A stretch of 39,620 nt of DNA from Acidobacteriota bacterium (GTDB lineage: Bacteria; Acidobacteriota; Vicinamibacteria; Vicinamibacterales; UBA2999): assembly GCA_009694735.1 (NCBI GenBank), contig SHUG01000011.1, positions 1 to 39,620 on the forward strand, given 5' to 3'. This document shows positions 1 to 7,905 of the stretch, piece by piece. Both the position numbers and the translations under genes were made by a program. Position 1 is the first letter of the stretch. Each line of letters begins with the position of its first letter. The notes below the pieces were generated by a model. That model was given only the letters and a program-made list of their open reading frames with translations, was not told where the DNA came from and did no database searches.

Positions 1-1250
1 CGGGCGTGCAGGTCGTCGACCAGTTGCTGCTCCGACAGCCGCTCCGCCGCCGGCAAGCTCGACCGGAAGAGCGACGCCAGCACCACTTCATCGGCGCCCG
101 CGAACGCGCGGGCAAAATCATCCTGGAAGACCCGCCGGCAAGACGAGGCCGAGCGCGGTTCGAAGATCGCCCAGATGCGACGCGACCCAACCGATCGCCT
201 CAGCGCCTTGAGGGTCTCCGCCACCGCGGTCGGATGATGCGCGAAGTCGTCGTAGACCGTGACGCCGCCGACCTCGCCGACGACTTCCAGCCGGCGCTTG
301 ACGCCGGCGAAGCCCGCCAGCCCGGCTCGCAGGGCATCAATGTCGAGGCCCACCTCCGTGCCGACGGCAATCGCCGCCAAAGCGTTGCGCACATTGTGCT
401 CGCCCAACATCGACATCCGGAACCGCCCACAATTCCGAGTCCCGTGCACGACCGTGAACGCCGTGTCCGCGCCGCTGGTGATGCCGACCGCACGCCAATC
501 CGCTGATGCGTCGAGCCCGAAAGTCTGGACGCGGCTGCGCGCGAGCGGCGCCAGGGCCGCCGCATCGGGACTGTCGATGCCGAGCAGCGTCAGCCCACTG
601 CGCGGCACCAGGTTGACGAGGCGCTTGAACGCGAGGCGGACCTCGTTGAGGTCGGCGTAGATGTCGGCGTGATCGAACTCGATGTTGTTGACCACCGCGA
701 TGTCGGGCAGGTACTTCAGGAACTTGGCGGTCTTGTCGAAGTAGGCGCTGTCGTACTCATCGCCTTCGATCACGAAGGCCTTCCCTTTGCCGACGCGATA
801 GCTGGCGCCGCTGGCGCCGAAGTTGCGGGCGATGCCGCCGATCAGCACGGTGGGATCGGCACCAGCCGCCGCAAGCAGCCAGCCCGTCAGCGCGGTCGTG
901 GTGGTCTTGCCGTGCGTGCCGGCAATCACGATTGACTGTGCCTCCCAGAGCCAGTGATCGCGAATCGCCTCGGGCAGCGACGTGTAGCGGAGGTGGCGGT
1001 CGAGGACGGCTTCGAGTTCGGCGTTGCCGCGAGAAATGGCGTTACCGACGACGACGAGGTCGAGTGTCCCGGCGACATGCTCCGGGCGATAACCCTCGAG
1101 CACGGTGATGCCCTCGGCAGCCAGGAAGTCGCTCATCGGCGGATAGACGTGCTCGTCGGACCCGCTCACGTCGTTGCCGGCATGCTTCAGCAAGGCGGCC
1201 AACGTGGCCATGGCCGTGCCACAGACCCCTATCAAATGCACTCGTGCCAC
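1..1250 (-). CDS. mpl: UDP-N-acetylmuramate:L-alanyl-gamma-D-glutamyl-meso-diaminopimelate ligase (partial)
   Basis: Mur-ligase family enzyme that attaches recycled tripeptide (L-Ala-D-Glu-mDAP) to UDP-MurNAc in the cytoplasm. The visible 416 codons start with VARVHLIGVCGTAM (the Mpl/MurC Rossmann start), carry the ATP-binding P-loop GTHGKTTTT at about residues 111-119, then IEGDEYDSAYFD and NNIEFDHADIY, and later YDDFAHHPTAV. The wording of the first and third motifs (CGTAMATLA, EYDSAYFD) is typical of Mpl rather than MurC. The GTG start at 1250 overlaps the ldcA stop by one base (TAGTG). The gene is last in a nagZ-ldcA-mpl unit, which fits murein recycling. The C-terminus lies beyond the left edge of the window. 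Confidence 0.93.
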   Translation of the reverse strand, partial: MARVHLIGVCGTAMATLAALLKHAGNDVSGSDEHVYPPMSDFLAAEGITVLEGYRPEHVAGTLDLVVVGNAISRGNAELEAVLDRHLRYTSLPEAIRDHWLWEAQSIVIAGTHGKTTTTALTGWLLAAAGADPTVLIGGIARNFGASGASYRVGKGKAFVIEGDEYDSAYFDKTAKFLKYLPDIAVVNNIEFDHADIYADLNEVRLAFKRLVNLVPRSGLTLLGIDSPDAAALAPLARSRVQTFGLDASADWRAVGITSGADTAFTVVHGTRNCGRFRMSMLGEHNVRNALAAIAVGTEVGLDIDALRAGLAGFAGVKRRLEVVGEVGGVTVYDDFAHHPTAVAETLKALRRSVGSRRIWAIFEPRSASSCRRVFQDDFARAFAGADEVVLASLFRSSLPAAERLSEQQLVDDLHA

Positions 1251-2170
1251 TAGGAAACTGCTGCCTCGGTGATGATCACTACCGGTAACGCGTCGCCAAC
1301 AATCTCGGCACGCACGCCGAACGGCAGTGTCCACGTCGCGCCCGCAGTATGCCCAGATGGAAACCCGAACAGCACGGGCCCCGGGAAGTCGGCGGTGAAG
1401 TCGCGGAGCACATCGCGAATCAACGGGTCGCCGCCCGGCTCATCGCAACCGGGAAACTCGCCGAACACGATGGCGCGGACGGGCTTGAACACGCCGGCCT
1501 GGGCCAGGTGGTTCAGCATGCGGTGGATGCGATAGGGCCGCTCGCCGATGTCCTCGAGGAACAGGGCGCAGTCCTGGGGCGGGTTGAACGCCCACGGCGT
1601 GCCCAGCGACGAGACCAACTGCGTGATGGTGCCGCCACTCAAGGTGCCAGCCGCACGGCCCGGATGCAGCACATCAAGCGCGGCCGGACGAAACTCCCCG
1701 GCCGGCTCGCTCGACATCACCACGCGACGAAACGACGCTTCGTCATAGGCGGTCGGGCCCCGCGACAGCCGCCGGTCGACCATCGGCCCATGGATGGCCG
1801 TCAGGCCATTCAGCTGGTAGAACGACAGAAGGGCGGTGATGTCGCTGTAACCGATCAACGCCTTGCGGGACGAGCGAAGCAGAGCGGGATCCAGCAGAGG
1901 CAGCAGTTGGGCGCTGCCGTAGCCGCCGCGCATGGCGAACAGCGCGGCCACTGACGGGTCGGCCCACGCCTGTTGAATCGCCTTGGCGCGCACCTGTGGC
2001 GAGCCGGCGACGAAGCGGTCTTTCTCGAACAACGACGCGTCATGGACGGCCTCGAGCCCGAGCCGCGCGAGCTCAGCCACCCCGGCGGCCACCTCCTCCG
2101 CGGGAAACGAGCTCGCCGGGGCCACCAGGGCGACCCGGTCACCGGAGTGCACCTGCCGAAGCGTGATCAC
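1250..2170 (-). CDS. ldcA: LD-carboxypeptidase, S66 family
   Basis: A 306-residue serine peptidase of the S66 (LdcA/MccF) family. In recycling, LdcA removes the terminal D-Ala from cytoplasmic murein tetrapeptides, giving the tripeptide that Mpl uses. The family catalytic residues can be placed: nucleophile Ser109 in IGYSDIT, Glu206 in FLEDIGERPYRI, and His274 in GFPSGHT. RGGYGS (about residues 81-86) is the conserved glycine-rich strand. There is no signal peptide, consistent with a cytosolic enzyme. The GTG start overlaps the nagZ stop as GTGA. S66 also contains MccF-type microcin-immunity peptidases, but the operon context favours LdcA. Confidence 0.9.
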   Translation of the reverse strand: MITLRQVHSGDRVALVAPASSFPAEEVAAGVAELARLGLEAVHDASLFEKDRFVAGSPQVRAKAIQQAWADPSVAALFAMRGGYGSAQLLPLLDPALLRSSRKALIGYSDITALLSFYQLNGLTAIHGPMVDRRLSRGPTAYDEASFRRVVMSSEPAGEFRPAALDVLHPGRAAGTLSGGTITQLVSSLGTPWAFNPPQDCALFLEDIGERPYRIHRMLNHLAQAGVFKPVRAIVFGEFPGCDEPGGDPLIRDVLRDFTADFPGPVLFGFPSGHTAGATWTLPFGVRAEIVGDALPVVIITEAAVS

Positions 2171-3270
2171 AGAAAGGCCGCCATTTCCGCGGCGACCAAC
2201 TGGTGTTCTTCGCGGCCCAAGATCTGTCGTAGATCGCGGATGCGCCGGGCCGGCCCCGGCCGCTCGCCCATCAGGAAGCGTTCTTTCACTCGTCGTAGCC
2301 GCATGAACGCATCATCGCAGCGCGCCGCGGTGATAGTGCCTGACTCGACGGCCCTGACCAGCGCTTCAAGTGTTCGGGCCTGCAAGTCCAAATCGCCGCT
2401 GCACACGAGAATGCCGTCGCAACCGGCGCGAATAGCTTCGACGGCCAGTTCCGGCACCGGATAGAGCGCGCTCACGGCCTTCATCTCGAGGTCGTCGCTC
2501 AGAATGACGCCATCGAACCCCAGTTCCTCGCGAAGCAACGCCTGCACCACCTTGGGCGACAGCGTCGACGGCCGATCTTCATCGAGCGACGGCACCAGCA
2601 CATGGGCGGTCATGATGAACGCCACGCGCTCGGCAATGGCGGCGCGAAACGGTTCGCACTCGATCGCGCGCAGCCGGTCGGGCGGATGCTCCACGAGCGG
2701 GAGTTCGAAGTGGGAATCGGTGCTGGTGTCGCCATGACCCGGAAAATGCTTCCCGCACGCCGCGACACCGGATTCCTGCAGCGCCCTGATAATGACCCGC
2801 CCGAGCCGCGCCACATCCTCGGACCGCTCGGCGAGCGCTCGATCCCCGATCACCGGATTCTTGGGATTGGTGTGGATGTCGAGCACGGGCGCATAGTCGA
2901 GCGTGATGCCGACGGCCCGCAGCTCGGTTGCCAGGGCCTTGGCGAAGCGTTCGGCCACGGCCTCCCCTTCTTCTCGTCCGGCTCGGCCGAGCGTGGCCAT
3001 CGGCGGCCATTTCGTGAAGGGCTCCTGCAGGCGGGCTACGCGGCCCCCCTCCTGGTCCACGCTCACCCACGCGGGTGTCGTGCGGCCGAGGGCCTCGCTC
3101 TCCGCCGCCAACTCGGCCACCTGTTCCGGCGCTTCGATGTTGCGACTGAACAGGATGACGCCACCGAGGTCGAACTCGCGTGCCAGCGACCGCATTTCGA
3201 CGGGCACGGTGCGATCGGGAATGCTGCCGATCAGGAACTGGCCGATGTCGCGTCTCGTGGCTAGTGGCAT
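2167..3270 (-). CDS. nagZ: Beta-N-acetylhexosaminidase, GH3 (NagZ)
   Basis: A 367-residue single-domain glycoside hydrolase family 3 enzyme that removes GlcNAc from GlcNAc-anhydroMurNAc peptides imported from the cell wall. The NagZ signature KHFPGHGDTSTDSH is at residues 174-187 and supplies the His/Asp general-acid pair. The nucleophile Asp is in GVILSDDLEMKAV at about 259. VSVDQEGGRVARL near residue 69 is the substrate loop. No signal peptide is seen, so it should act in the cytoplasm. The ATG at 3270 has an AGGGAG ribosome-binding site four bases upstream. It is first in the nagZ-ldcA-mpl operon and divergent from the GHMP kinase gene. Confidence 0.94.
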   Translation of the reverse strand: MPLATRRDIGQFLIGSIPDRTVPVEMRSLAREFDLGGVILFSRNIEAPEQVAELAAESEALGRTTPAWVSVDQEGGRVARLQEPFTKWPPMATLGRAGREEGEAVAERFAKALATELRAVGITLDYAPVLDIHTNPKNPVIGDRALAERSEDVARLGRVIIRALQESGVAACGKHFPGHGDTSTDSHFELPLVEHPPDRLRAIECEPFRAAIAERVAFIMTAHVLVPSLDEDRPSTLSPKVVQALLREELGFDGVILSDDLEMKAVSALYPVPELAVEAIRAGCDGILVCSGDLDLQARTLEALVRAVESGTITAARCDDAFMRLRRVKERFLMGERPGPARRIRDLRQILGREEHQLVAAEMAAFL

Positions 3271-3296
3271 GACTCCCTGTCGTCTTTAACTGTAGC

Positions 3297-3337
3297 CTCC
3301 GGCTTTAGCCGGAGTTGTGGTCCGCCTGAAGGCGGAC
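3297..3337. repeat. Double-hairpin interspersed repeat (VRLKADA type)
   Basis: Two perfect 7-bp stem-loops lie in tandem in the nagZ/GHMP-kinase divergent region. CTCCGGC-TTTA-GCCGGAG is at 3297-3314 and GTCCGCC-TGAA-GGCGGAC is at 3320-3337. When read through from a GTG at 3317 the second hairpin gives the peptide VRLKADA and falsely extends the downstream gene. This looks like a REP-type intergenic repeat; copies elsewhere in the genome cannot be checked here. Confidence 0.7.
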
Positions 3338-3349
3338 GCCACAGGGAAT

Positions 3350-3355
3350 TATAAT
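3350..3355 (+). promoter_or_regulatory. -10 box TATAAT for the GHMP kinase gene, likely leaderless
   Basis: A perfect TATAAT ends six bases before the GTG at 3362. With normal promoter geometry, transcription would start at or next to the start codon, giving a leaderless message. No clear -35 hexamer is seen. The box lies directly after the hairpin repeat. Confidence 0.55.
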
Positions 3356-3361
3356 TGCGTC

Positions 3362-4354
3362 GTGCGTATCTCAGCGTCGGCTCCGACACGAATTGATCTG
3401 GCGGGCGGCACCATCGACATCTGGCCGCTCTACCTCTTTCACCCGGGCGCCCAGACGCTGCACATCGCCATCAGCCTCCGCGCCCATGCGTGGATTGAGC
3501 CGCGTCCCGACGACCGCATCGAGCTGGTCTCCGAAGACACCGATCGCATGGTGAACCTGCCGGCAGATCAGCTCAGCGCGGATGACACGCTGCCGCTGCT
3601 GGGACGGCTGGTCCACCGCTTCGGCGGGCACGGGTTGCGGCTCACCACGCGAGGTGAGTCGCCGGCCGGCGCCGGCATCGCCGGCTCATCGGCCTTGAAC
3701 ATCGCCATCTGCGGCGCCCTCGCGCGCTTCATGGGCGAGGATCTTGACCCCGAGACGCTGATGGACGTCGCGAAAGACGTGGAGGCACAGGTCATTCGCG
3801 TGCCCACGGGACTGCAGGACTATCGGCCGGCGATGTACGGCGGCATTGCCGCGCTCGAACTGGAAGCCGGGCGCCCGGTTCGCGTGCCCCTCGACGTCGA
3901 CCCACAGGAACTGCAGCGACGCCTGGTGCTGTGCTACACCGGCGAGCCAAGAAACTCAGGCACCAACAACTGGGACATCACCAAGCGCCACATCGACGGT
4001 GACCGCCACGTGTTCGACTGCTTCGAACGCATTCGCGACACCGCGGCCGCCATGCGCGCCGCCCTGACGCACGGCGACTGGGACGCCACCGCCCGGTGTC
4101 TTGTCACCGAATGGGAGAACCGCAAGCGGCTCGCGCCCGGTGTCACCACCCCGGCGATCGACGGGCTGATTGCGCGCGCCCTGGCCGCGGGGGCACAGGG
4201 TGCCAAGGTCTGCGGCGCTGGCGGGGGCGGCTGCTTGTTCTGCATCGCCCCTCCCGACCAGGTGCCGGCCGTTCGCGAAGCACTCGCGGATGGTGGGGCC
4301 CGGGTGCTCGACTTCCAAATCGAAACCACCGGGCTGAGCGTCGTCGAGCAATGA
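3362..4354 (+). CDS. GHMP-family sugar kinase
   Basis: A 330-residue GHMP kinase, the superfamily of galactokinase, homoserine kinase and heptose-phosphate kinases. The N-terminal substrate motif APTRIDLAGGTIDIWPL is at about residues 6-22. The phosphate-binding loop is SPAGAGIAGSSALN at about 100-113, and the C-terminal motif GAKVCGAGGGGCLF is at about 282-295. It resembles the HddA-like branch (D-glycero-D-manno-heptose 7-phosphate kinase and relatives), but the substrate cannot be fixed from sequence. I place the start at GTG 3362 because upstream codons back to 3317 come from a hairpin repeat and a TATAAT box lies six bases before this GTG. It overlaps the next gene as ATGA. Confidence 0.85.
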   Translation: MRISASAPTRIDLAGGTIDIWPLYLFHPGAQTLHIAISLRAHAWIEPRPDDRIELVSEDTDRMVNLPADQLSADDTLPLLGRLVHRFGGHGLRLTTRGESPAGAGIAGSSALNIAICGALARFMGEDLDPETLMDVAKDVEAQVIRVPTGLQDYRPAMYGGIAALELEAGRPVRVPLDVDPQELQRRLVLCYTGEPRNSGTNNWDITKRHIDGDRHVFDCFERIRDTAAAMRAALTHGDWDATARCLVTEWENRKRLAPGVTTPAIDGLIARALAAGAQGAKVCGAGGGGCLFCIAPPDQVPAVREALADGGARVLDFQIETTGLSVVEQ

Positions 4355-6090
4355 GTGCGCCCCTGCCGGCTCCGCTCGACAACCGCGCGGTCGCGCGCGT
4401 GCTGCAGGAGATCGCCGACCTGCTCGAATTGAAGGGCGAGAACCCGTTCAAGGTTCGGGCGTATCGCAATGGCGCCGACGTGGTGGCCCACGCCGCCGAA
4501 GCCGCCGCCGGACTGGACGACTCGGGCCTGCGGGCCTGGTCAGGCATCGGCAAGGACCTCGCCACCCGCATTCGTGATATCGCCGCCACCGGCACCTGTG
4601 AGATTCGTCAGGAACTGCTGAAGGAGTTTCCCGAAACGCTGCTGGAGCTGCTGCGCCTGCAAGGCGTCGGCCCCAAGACCGTGACGCTCCTCTATAAGGA
4701 ACTGCACATCAAGAGCCTCGAGGACCTGAGCCAGGCGGCCAAGGCCGGCCGCATTCGTGGCATTAAGGGCATGGGCGCCAAGAAGGAGGAGTTGATTCTC
4801 AAGGCGATCGACGAGCGGCAGCGTCACGCCGGCCGTCACCTGCTCGCGAAAGCCACGGAGGTCGCCGACGCGCTGGTCGCCTACCTGGCCACGCACGCAC
4901 CCGAGGCCACCATCGTCACCGTCGGCAGTGTTCGGCGCGGCGCGGAAACCAGCGGCGATCTCGACCTGCTGGCGACCGGCGCCGACGCCACGCTGGCTGA
5001 TACGTTGGTCGCCTACCCGACAGTGGAACGGGTGCTCGGGCACGGACCGACCAAGGCGAGCGTGCTGCTGCGCGGCGGCTACCAGGCCGACTTGCGGATT
5101 GTGCTGCCGGAGCAGCGAGGCGCGGCGCTGCAGTACTTCACGGGATCGAAGGCCCACAACATCGCCCTGCGCGATCGCGCGCTCGAGCGAGGCTGGAAAC
5201 TAAACGAGTACGGCTTGTTCGACGCCAAGGACCAGGTGATGGCCGGCGCCACGGAGGACGGCATCTACGACGCGCTTGGGCTCGCCTGGATCCCACCGGA
5301 ACTCCGCGAGCACCGCGGCGAGATCAACGCCGCCGCTGCCGGCACGCTGCCCGATCTCATTACGCAGGCCGATCTGAAGGGCGATGTGCACATGCACACC
5401 ACCGAATCCGATGGCCGAGAGAGCCTCGTCACGATGGTGGCCGCCGCGCAGGCACGCGGCCTTCAGTACATCGCGATCACCGATCACACCCAGTCGCTCG
5501 CCATGACCAACGGCCTCGACGAAGCTCGCACCTACGCCGTCGCCGAGCGCATTCGTGCGTACTCGGCCACGCTGAAGGGGTTCACCGTGCTGGCCGGCAT
5601 CGAATGCGACATTCTCGCCGACGGACGCCTCGACCTGGACAACGACTGCCTCGGCGCCCTCGATCTCGTGGTCGCCTCGGTCCATTCGGCTATGCAACAG
5701 GACGAAGCGGAAATGACAGCGCGGGTGATCAAGGCGATCGAGCATCCGTCGGTGGACATCATCGGCCATCTCACCGGCCGCTTGCTGCTGCGCCGAGACC
5801 CGTCACGCGTCAACATCGAAAAGGTCATTGACGCCGCTGCCGCCAACGGTGTGGCGCTGGAGATCAACTCGCAGCCCTACCGGCTGGACATCGCCGACAG
5901 CCATGCCCGTCTGGCGCGCGACCGCGGCGTGAAGATCGCCATCAATTCCGATGCCCACGAGGTTGATGCGCTCGGCTTCACCCGCTGGGGTGTCTTGACG
6001 GCGCGACGCGCCTGGCTGGGTAAGGACGACGTCATCAACACCCTGCCGCTGGCGCAGTTCCGCGAGGCGCTTCGCCGTAACCGGGCGTAG
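4351..6090 (+). CDS. polX: PolX-family DNA polymerase with C-terminal PHP domain
   Basis: A 579-residue bacterial family X DNA polymerase, a gap-filling enzyme in base-excision and break repair, joined to a PHP metallo-phosphoesterase domain. An N-terminal 8-kDa-like HhH region contains WSGIGKDLA (63-71) and LQGVGPKTV (103-111). The nucleotidyltransferase core GSVRRGAETSGDLDLL (192-207) gives the first two catalytic Asp residues, and ADLRIV at about 246 the third. The PHP domain starts with DVHMHTTESDG at about 345 and includes HxH and later INSDAH metal ligands. Length matches the family (about 570). The ATG at 4351 overlaps the kinase stop (ATGA), so the two are probably co-translated. Confidence 0.93.
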   Translation: MSAPLPAPLDNRAVARVLQEIADLLELKGENPFKVRAYRNGADVVAHAAEAAAGLDDSGLRAWSGIGKDLATRIRDIAATGTCEIRQELLKEFPETLLELLRLQGVGPKTVTLLYKELHIKSLEDLSQAAKAGRIRGIKGMGAKKEELILKAIDERQRHAGRHLLAKATEVADALVAYLATHAPEATIVTVGSVRRGAETSGDLDLLATGADATLADTLVAYPTVERVLGHGPTKASVLLRGGYQADLRIVLPEQRGAALQYFTGSKAHNIALRDRALERGWKLNEYGLFDAKDQVMAGATEDGIYDALGLAWIPPELREHRGEINAAAAGTLPDLITQADLKGDVHMHTTESDGRESLVTMVAAAQARGLQYIAITDHTQSLAMTNGLDEARTYAVAERIRAYSATLKGFTVLAGIECDILADGRLDLDNDCLGALDLVVASVHSAMQQDEAEMTARVIKAIEHPSVDIIGHLTGRLLLRRDPSRVNIEKVIDAAAANGVALEINSQPYRLDIADSHARLARDRGVKIAINSDAHEVDALGFTRWGVLTARRAWLGKDDVINTLPLAQFREALRRNRA

Positions 6091-6101
6091 GGGTCTGACC
6101 T

Positions 6102-6107
6102 TATAAT
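6102..6107 (+). promoter_or_regulatory. -10 box TATAAT six bases before an ATG
   Basis: TATAAT is followed by six C residues and the ATG at 6114, the same spacing as at 3350. It suggests a leaderless transcript for the small ORF. No clear -35 hexamer is seen. Confidence 0.5.
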
Positions 6108-6113
6108 CCCCCC

Positions 6114-6401
6114 ATGGACCCCGTCGCGGAAATCAAGAAGCTTTACTACGGCGCCACCAAGGCCACCATCCAGAACGATGTCGACCGCGCCATCGACTTG
6201 CTGAAGACCCTGCCGGCGGATGAGGATCGCGAGCGCGCCGCGGTCTACATGGATGGACTGGCGCTGATGCGCTCGGAATGGTCCGCGGCGCGCGGCGGCG
6301 TGACTAGTGCTTCGACGAAGACAGCCGCTTCCGCGCCGAGAGGCGCAAGGCCTCCGGCACGTTCCGGTCCGTCGACAGCTTCTTCACGTCGCTCTCGGTA
6401 A
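6114..6401 (+). CDS. Small hypothetical protein
   Basis: A 95-codon ORF that I do not recognise. Residues 1-58 (starting MDPVAEIKKLYYGATKA) look like a compact, charged helical domain of normal composition. From about residue 62 the sequence becomes low-complexity Ala/Ser/Arg/Pro, where the ORF runs antisense into the last 98 bases of the HEAT-like gene. The real product may end near 6301-6306: a one-base frame change just after the conserved-looking part meets TGA or TAG there. The TATAAT box six bases before the ATG supports expression. The N-terminal part is likely real; the tail is doubtful. Confidence 0.55.
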   Translation: MDPVAEIKKLYYGATKATIQNDVDRAIDLLKTLPADEDRERAAVYMDGLALMRSEWSAARGGVTSASTKTAASAPRGARPPARSGPSTASSRRSR

Positions 6402-7080
6402 GCCGCTGCATCAGGGTCATCGACATCGCGACCGGTGTCTTCGAGTTCTTCACCAGGCTGAGCGTGACGCTGTAGTTCTTGGTCCACGCGCGCGAGCTGG
6501 CGATCGTGCGCAGGATGTCTTCCGAGACGTTCCCCATCTTGGCAAACGCCTCGACCTCGGCGTCGTTCACCTTGGGACAACTGAGCACCGCGGACGCGAC
6601 CATGCGATGGGGATCGCGAGTCAGCACCGCCCGCATTTCGCGCGTGCCCTTCATGGCGCATTTCACCTTTTCGGGCACGGTCATCGACGCCAGCCGCTGC
6701 GTGAAGGATTGCGCCGACTCGCCCTTCTCCTGTTCGAAACTCAGGCCCGATTCGTCGGTGTCGAGCAGCGGCTCGTCGAAGTCAGGCGCGGGGGTATCGG
6801 ACGGCGCGATGCCGCGGCCGACGAAGAACGCGCGCAACTCCGTCGGCACGTCCGAGCGGGCAATGAAGCTGGCCACCAGTTCGTTGGGCAGCAGTCGCAG
6901 CGTGGCGCTGGCGGTATCGCGGATTTCCGAATCGGCGTCTGACGACAGGATCATCAGGATGCCCAGCTGCTCGAGCGGGCATGGCGCCACCGCGCCTTGC
7001 GCGGCCATCAATCGCACATCGCGCGCCACTTCACCGCGCCGGAAGAAATCCAGCAGCGGCGTGCGGAGGCCGGCCTCCAT
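6304..7080 (-). CDS. HEAT-like repeat protein of unknown role
   Basis: A 258-residue soluble alpha-helical protein. Segments such as DADSEIRDTASATLRLLP (about 49-66) and SKTPVAMSMTLMQRLTESD near the C-terminus have the pattern of degenerate HEAT-like or leucine-rich-variant repeats. No catalytic motif, signal peptide or membrane segment is visible. The ATG overlaps the stop of the RodZ-like gene (TGATG), so the two are translationally coupled, which hints at a shared process. The function is unknown. Its 3' end overlaps the convergent small ORF. Confidence 0.75.
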   Translation of the reverse strand: MEAGLRTPLLDFFRRGEVARDVRLMAAQGAVAPCPLEQLGILMILSSDADSEIRDTASATLRLLPNELVASFIARSDVPTELRAFFVGRGIAPSDTPAPDFDEPLLDTDESGLSFEQEKGESAQSFTQRLASMTVPEKVKCAMKGTREMRAVLTRDPHRMVASAVLSCPKVNDAEVEAFAKMGNVSEDILRTIASSRAWTKNYSVTLSLVKNSKTPVAMSMTLMQRLTESDVKKLSTDRNVPEALRLSARKRLSSSKH

Positions 7081-7832
7081 CAGTAGCGAACCAGAAAATC
7101 TTCGTAGTCGTCGCGACCGATCCGGACCGACAGCACTTCGCCGGGCAAGCCGAGCAACCGGCCCGCCTGCCCGTTGATGCTGAACTGCACCGCCGACGCG
7201 TTGTCGCCGAGCAACCAGAGTTCATCGCCCAGTTCGATCGGCAGGCTCTCGCCCTGCTCCACCGTGCGGCCCAGCACTTCACGGCCGTCAGCAACAATCC
7301 GTAACTGGCAGCGCGACGAGATGGTCAGCGTCACGACGACCGGCCGGGGCAAGGCGACGGCAGGCGCCGCGAACCCACCGGCGGGTAGAATTTCCGACCG
7401 CAACGGCGAGGGAGCCGGCGCGGATTCGACGACGGCGGTCACATCGACGGCGCGGGCCGACGGCCAACCGAAGTAGGCCACGGCGGCCAGTAGCGGTAAC
7501 ACGGCGCCGACAAAGGCCACTGCCTTCTGGAGCGACCGTGACGGTTCGTGGGTCGCGACGATCGTCGCCGATGCCGGCGCGGGCAAGTCGTCAGGATGCG
7601 CGGCCGAGAACTCGTGCAACAGTTGGTCGGGATTGAGGCCCACTTCGCTGGCGATCGAGCGGATGATCGCGCGGCGATAGATGCCTTCAGGCAACGCCGA
7701 CAAGCGGCCGCCTTCCAAGGCTTCGATGGTGCGTACGGACAGCTTCGTCGTCTCCGCTAGCTGCCGGCAGGACAGGCCTTTTGCCTCGCGGGCCTGCTTG
7801 AGACGGGTAGCCGGATCGAGCGGGCGTTGCAT
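7080..7832 (-). CDS. RodZ-like membrane protein with N-terminal HTH
   Basis: A 250-residue protein with the RodZ domain plan. A Cro/CI-type HTH_25 domain covers about residues 8-70 (LKQAREAKGLSCRQLAETT). A proline/alanine linker follows, then one transmembrane helix at about 103-122. The periplasmic C-terminal beta domain (about 165-245) includes VQFSINGQAGRLLGLPGEV, like DUF4115. RodZ links MreB to the cell-wall elongation machinery; acidobacterial relatives may have other jobs, so I give no symbol. It is followed immediately by the HEAT-like gene. The 73-base gap upstream separates it from thiE. Confidence 0.82.
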   Translation of the reverse strand: MQRPLDPATRLKQAREAKGLSCRQLAETTKLSVRTIEALEGGRLSALPEGIYRRAIIRSIASEVGLNPDQLLHEFSAAHPDDLPAPASATIVATHEPSRSLQKAVAFVGAVLPLLAAVAYFGWPSARAVDVTAVVESAPAPSPLRSEILPAGGFAAPAVALPRPVVVTLTISSRCQLRIVADGREVLGRTVEQGESLPIELGDELWLLGDNASAVQFSINGQAGRLLGLPGEVLSVRIGRDDYEDFLVRY

Positions 7833-7905
7833 AGCTGCTGCTGCGGTGTTTGAACGTTGGTTAATTGCCAGAACTGCCTATTTTTCAAGGGGGCAGAACG
7901 ACATC

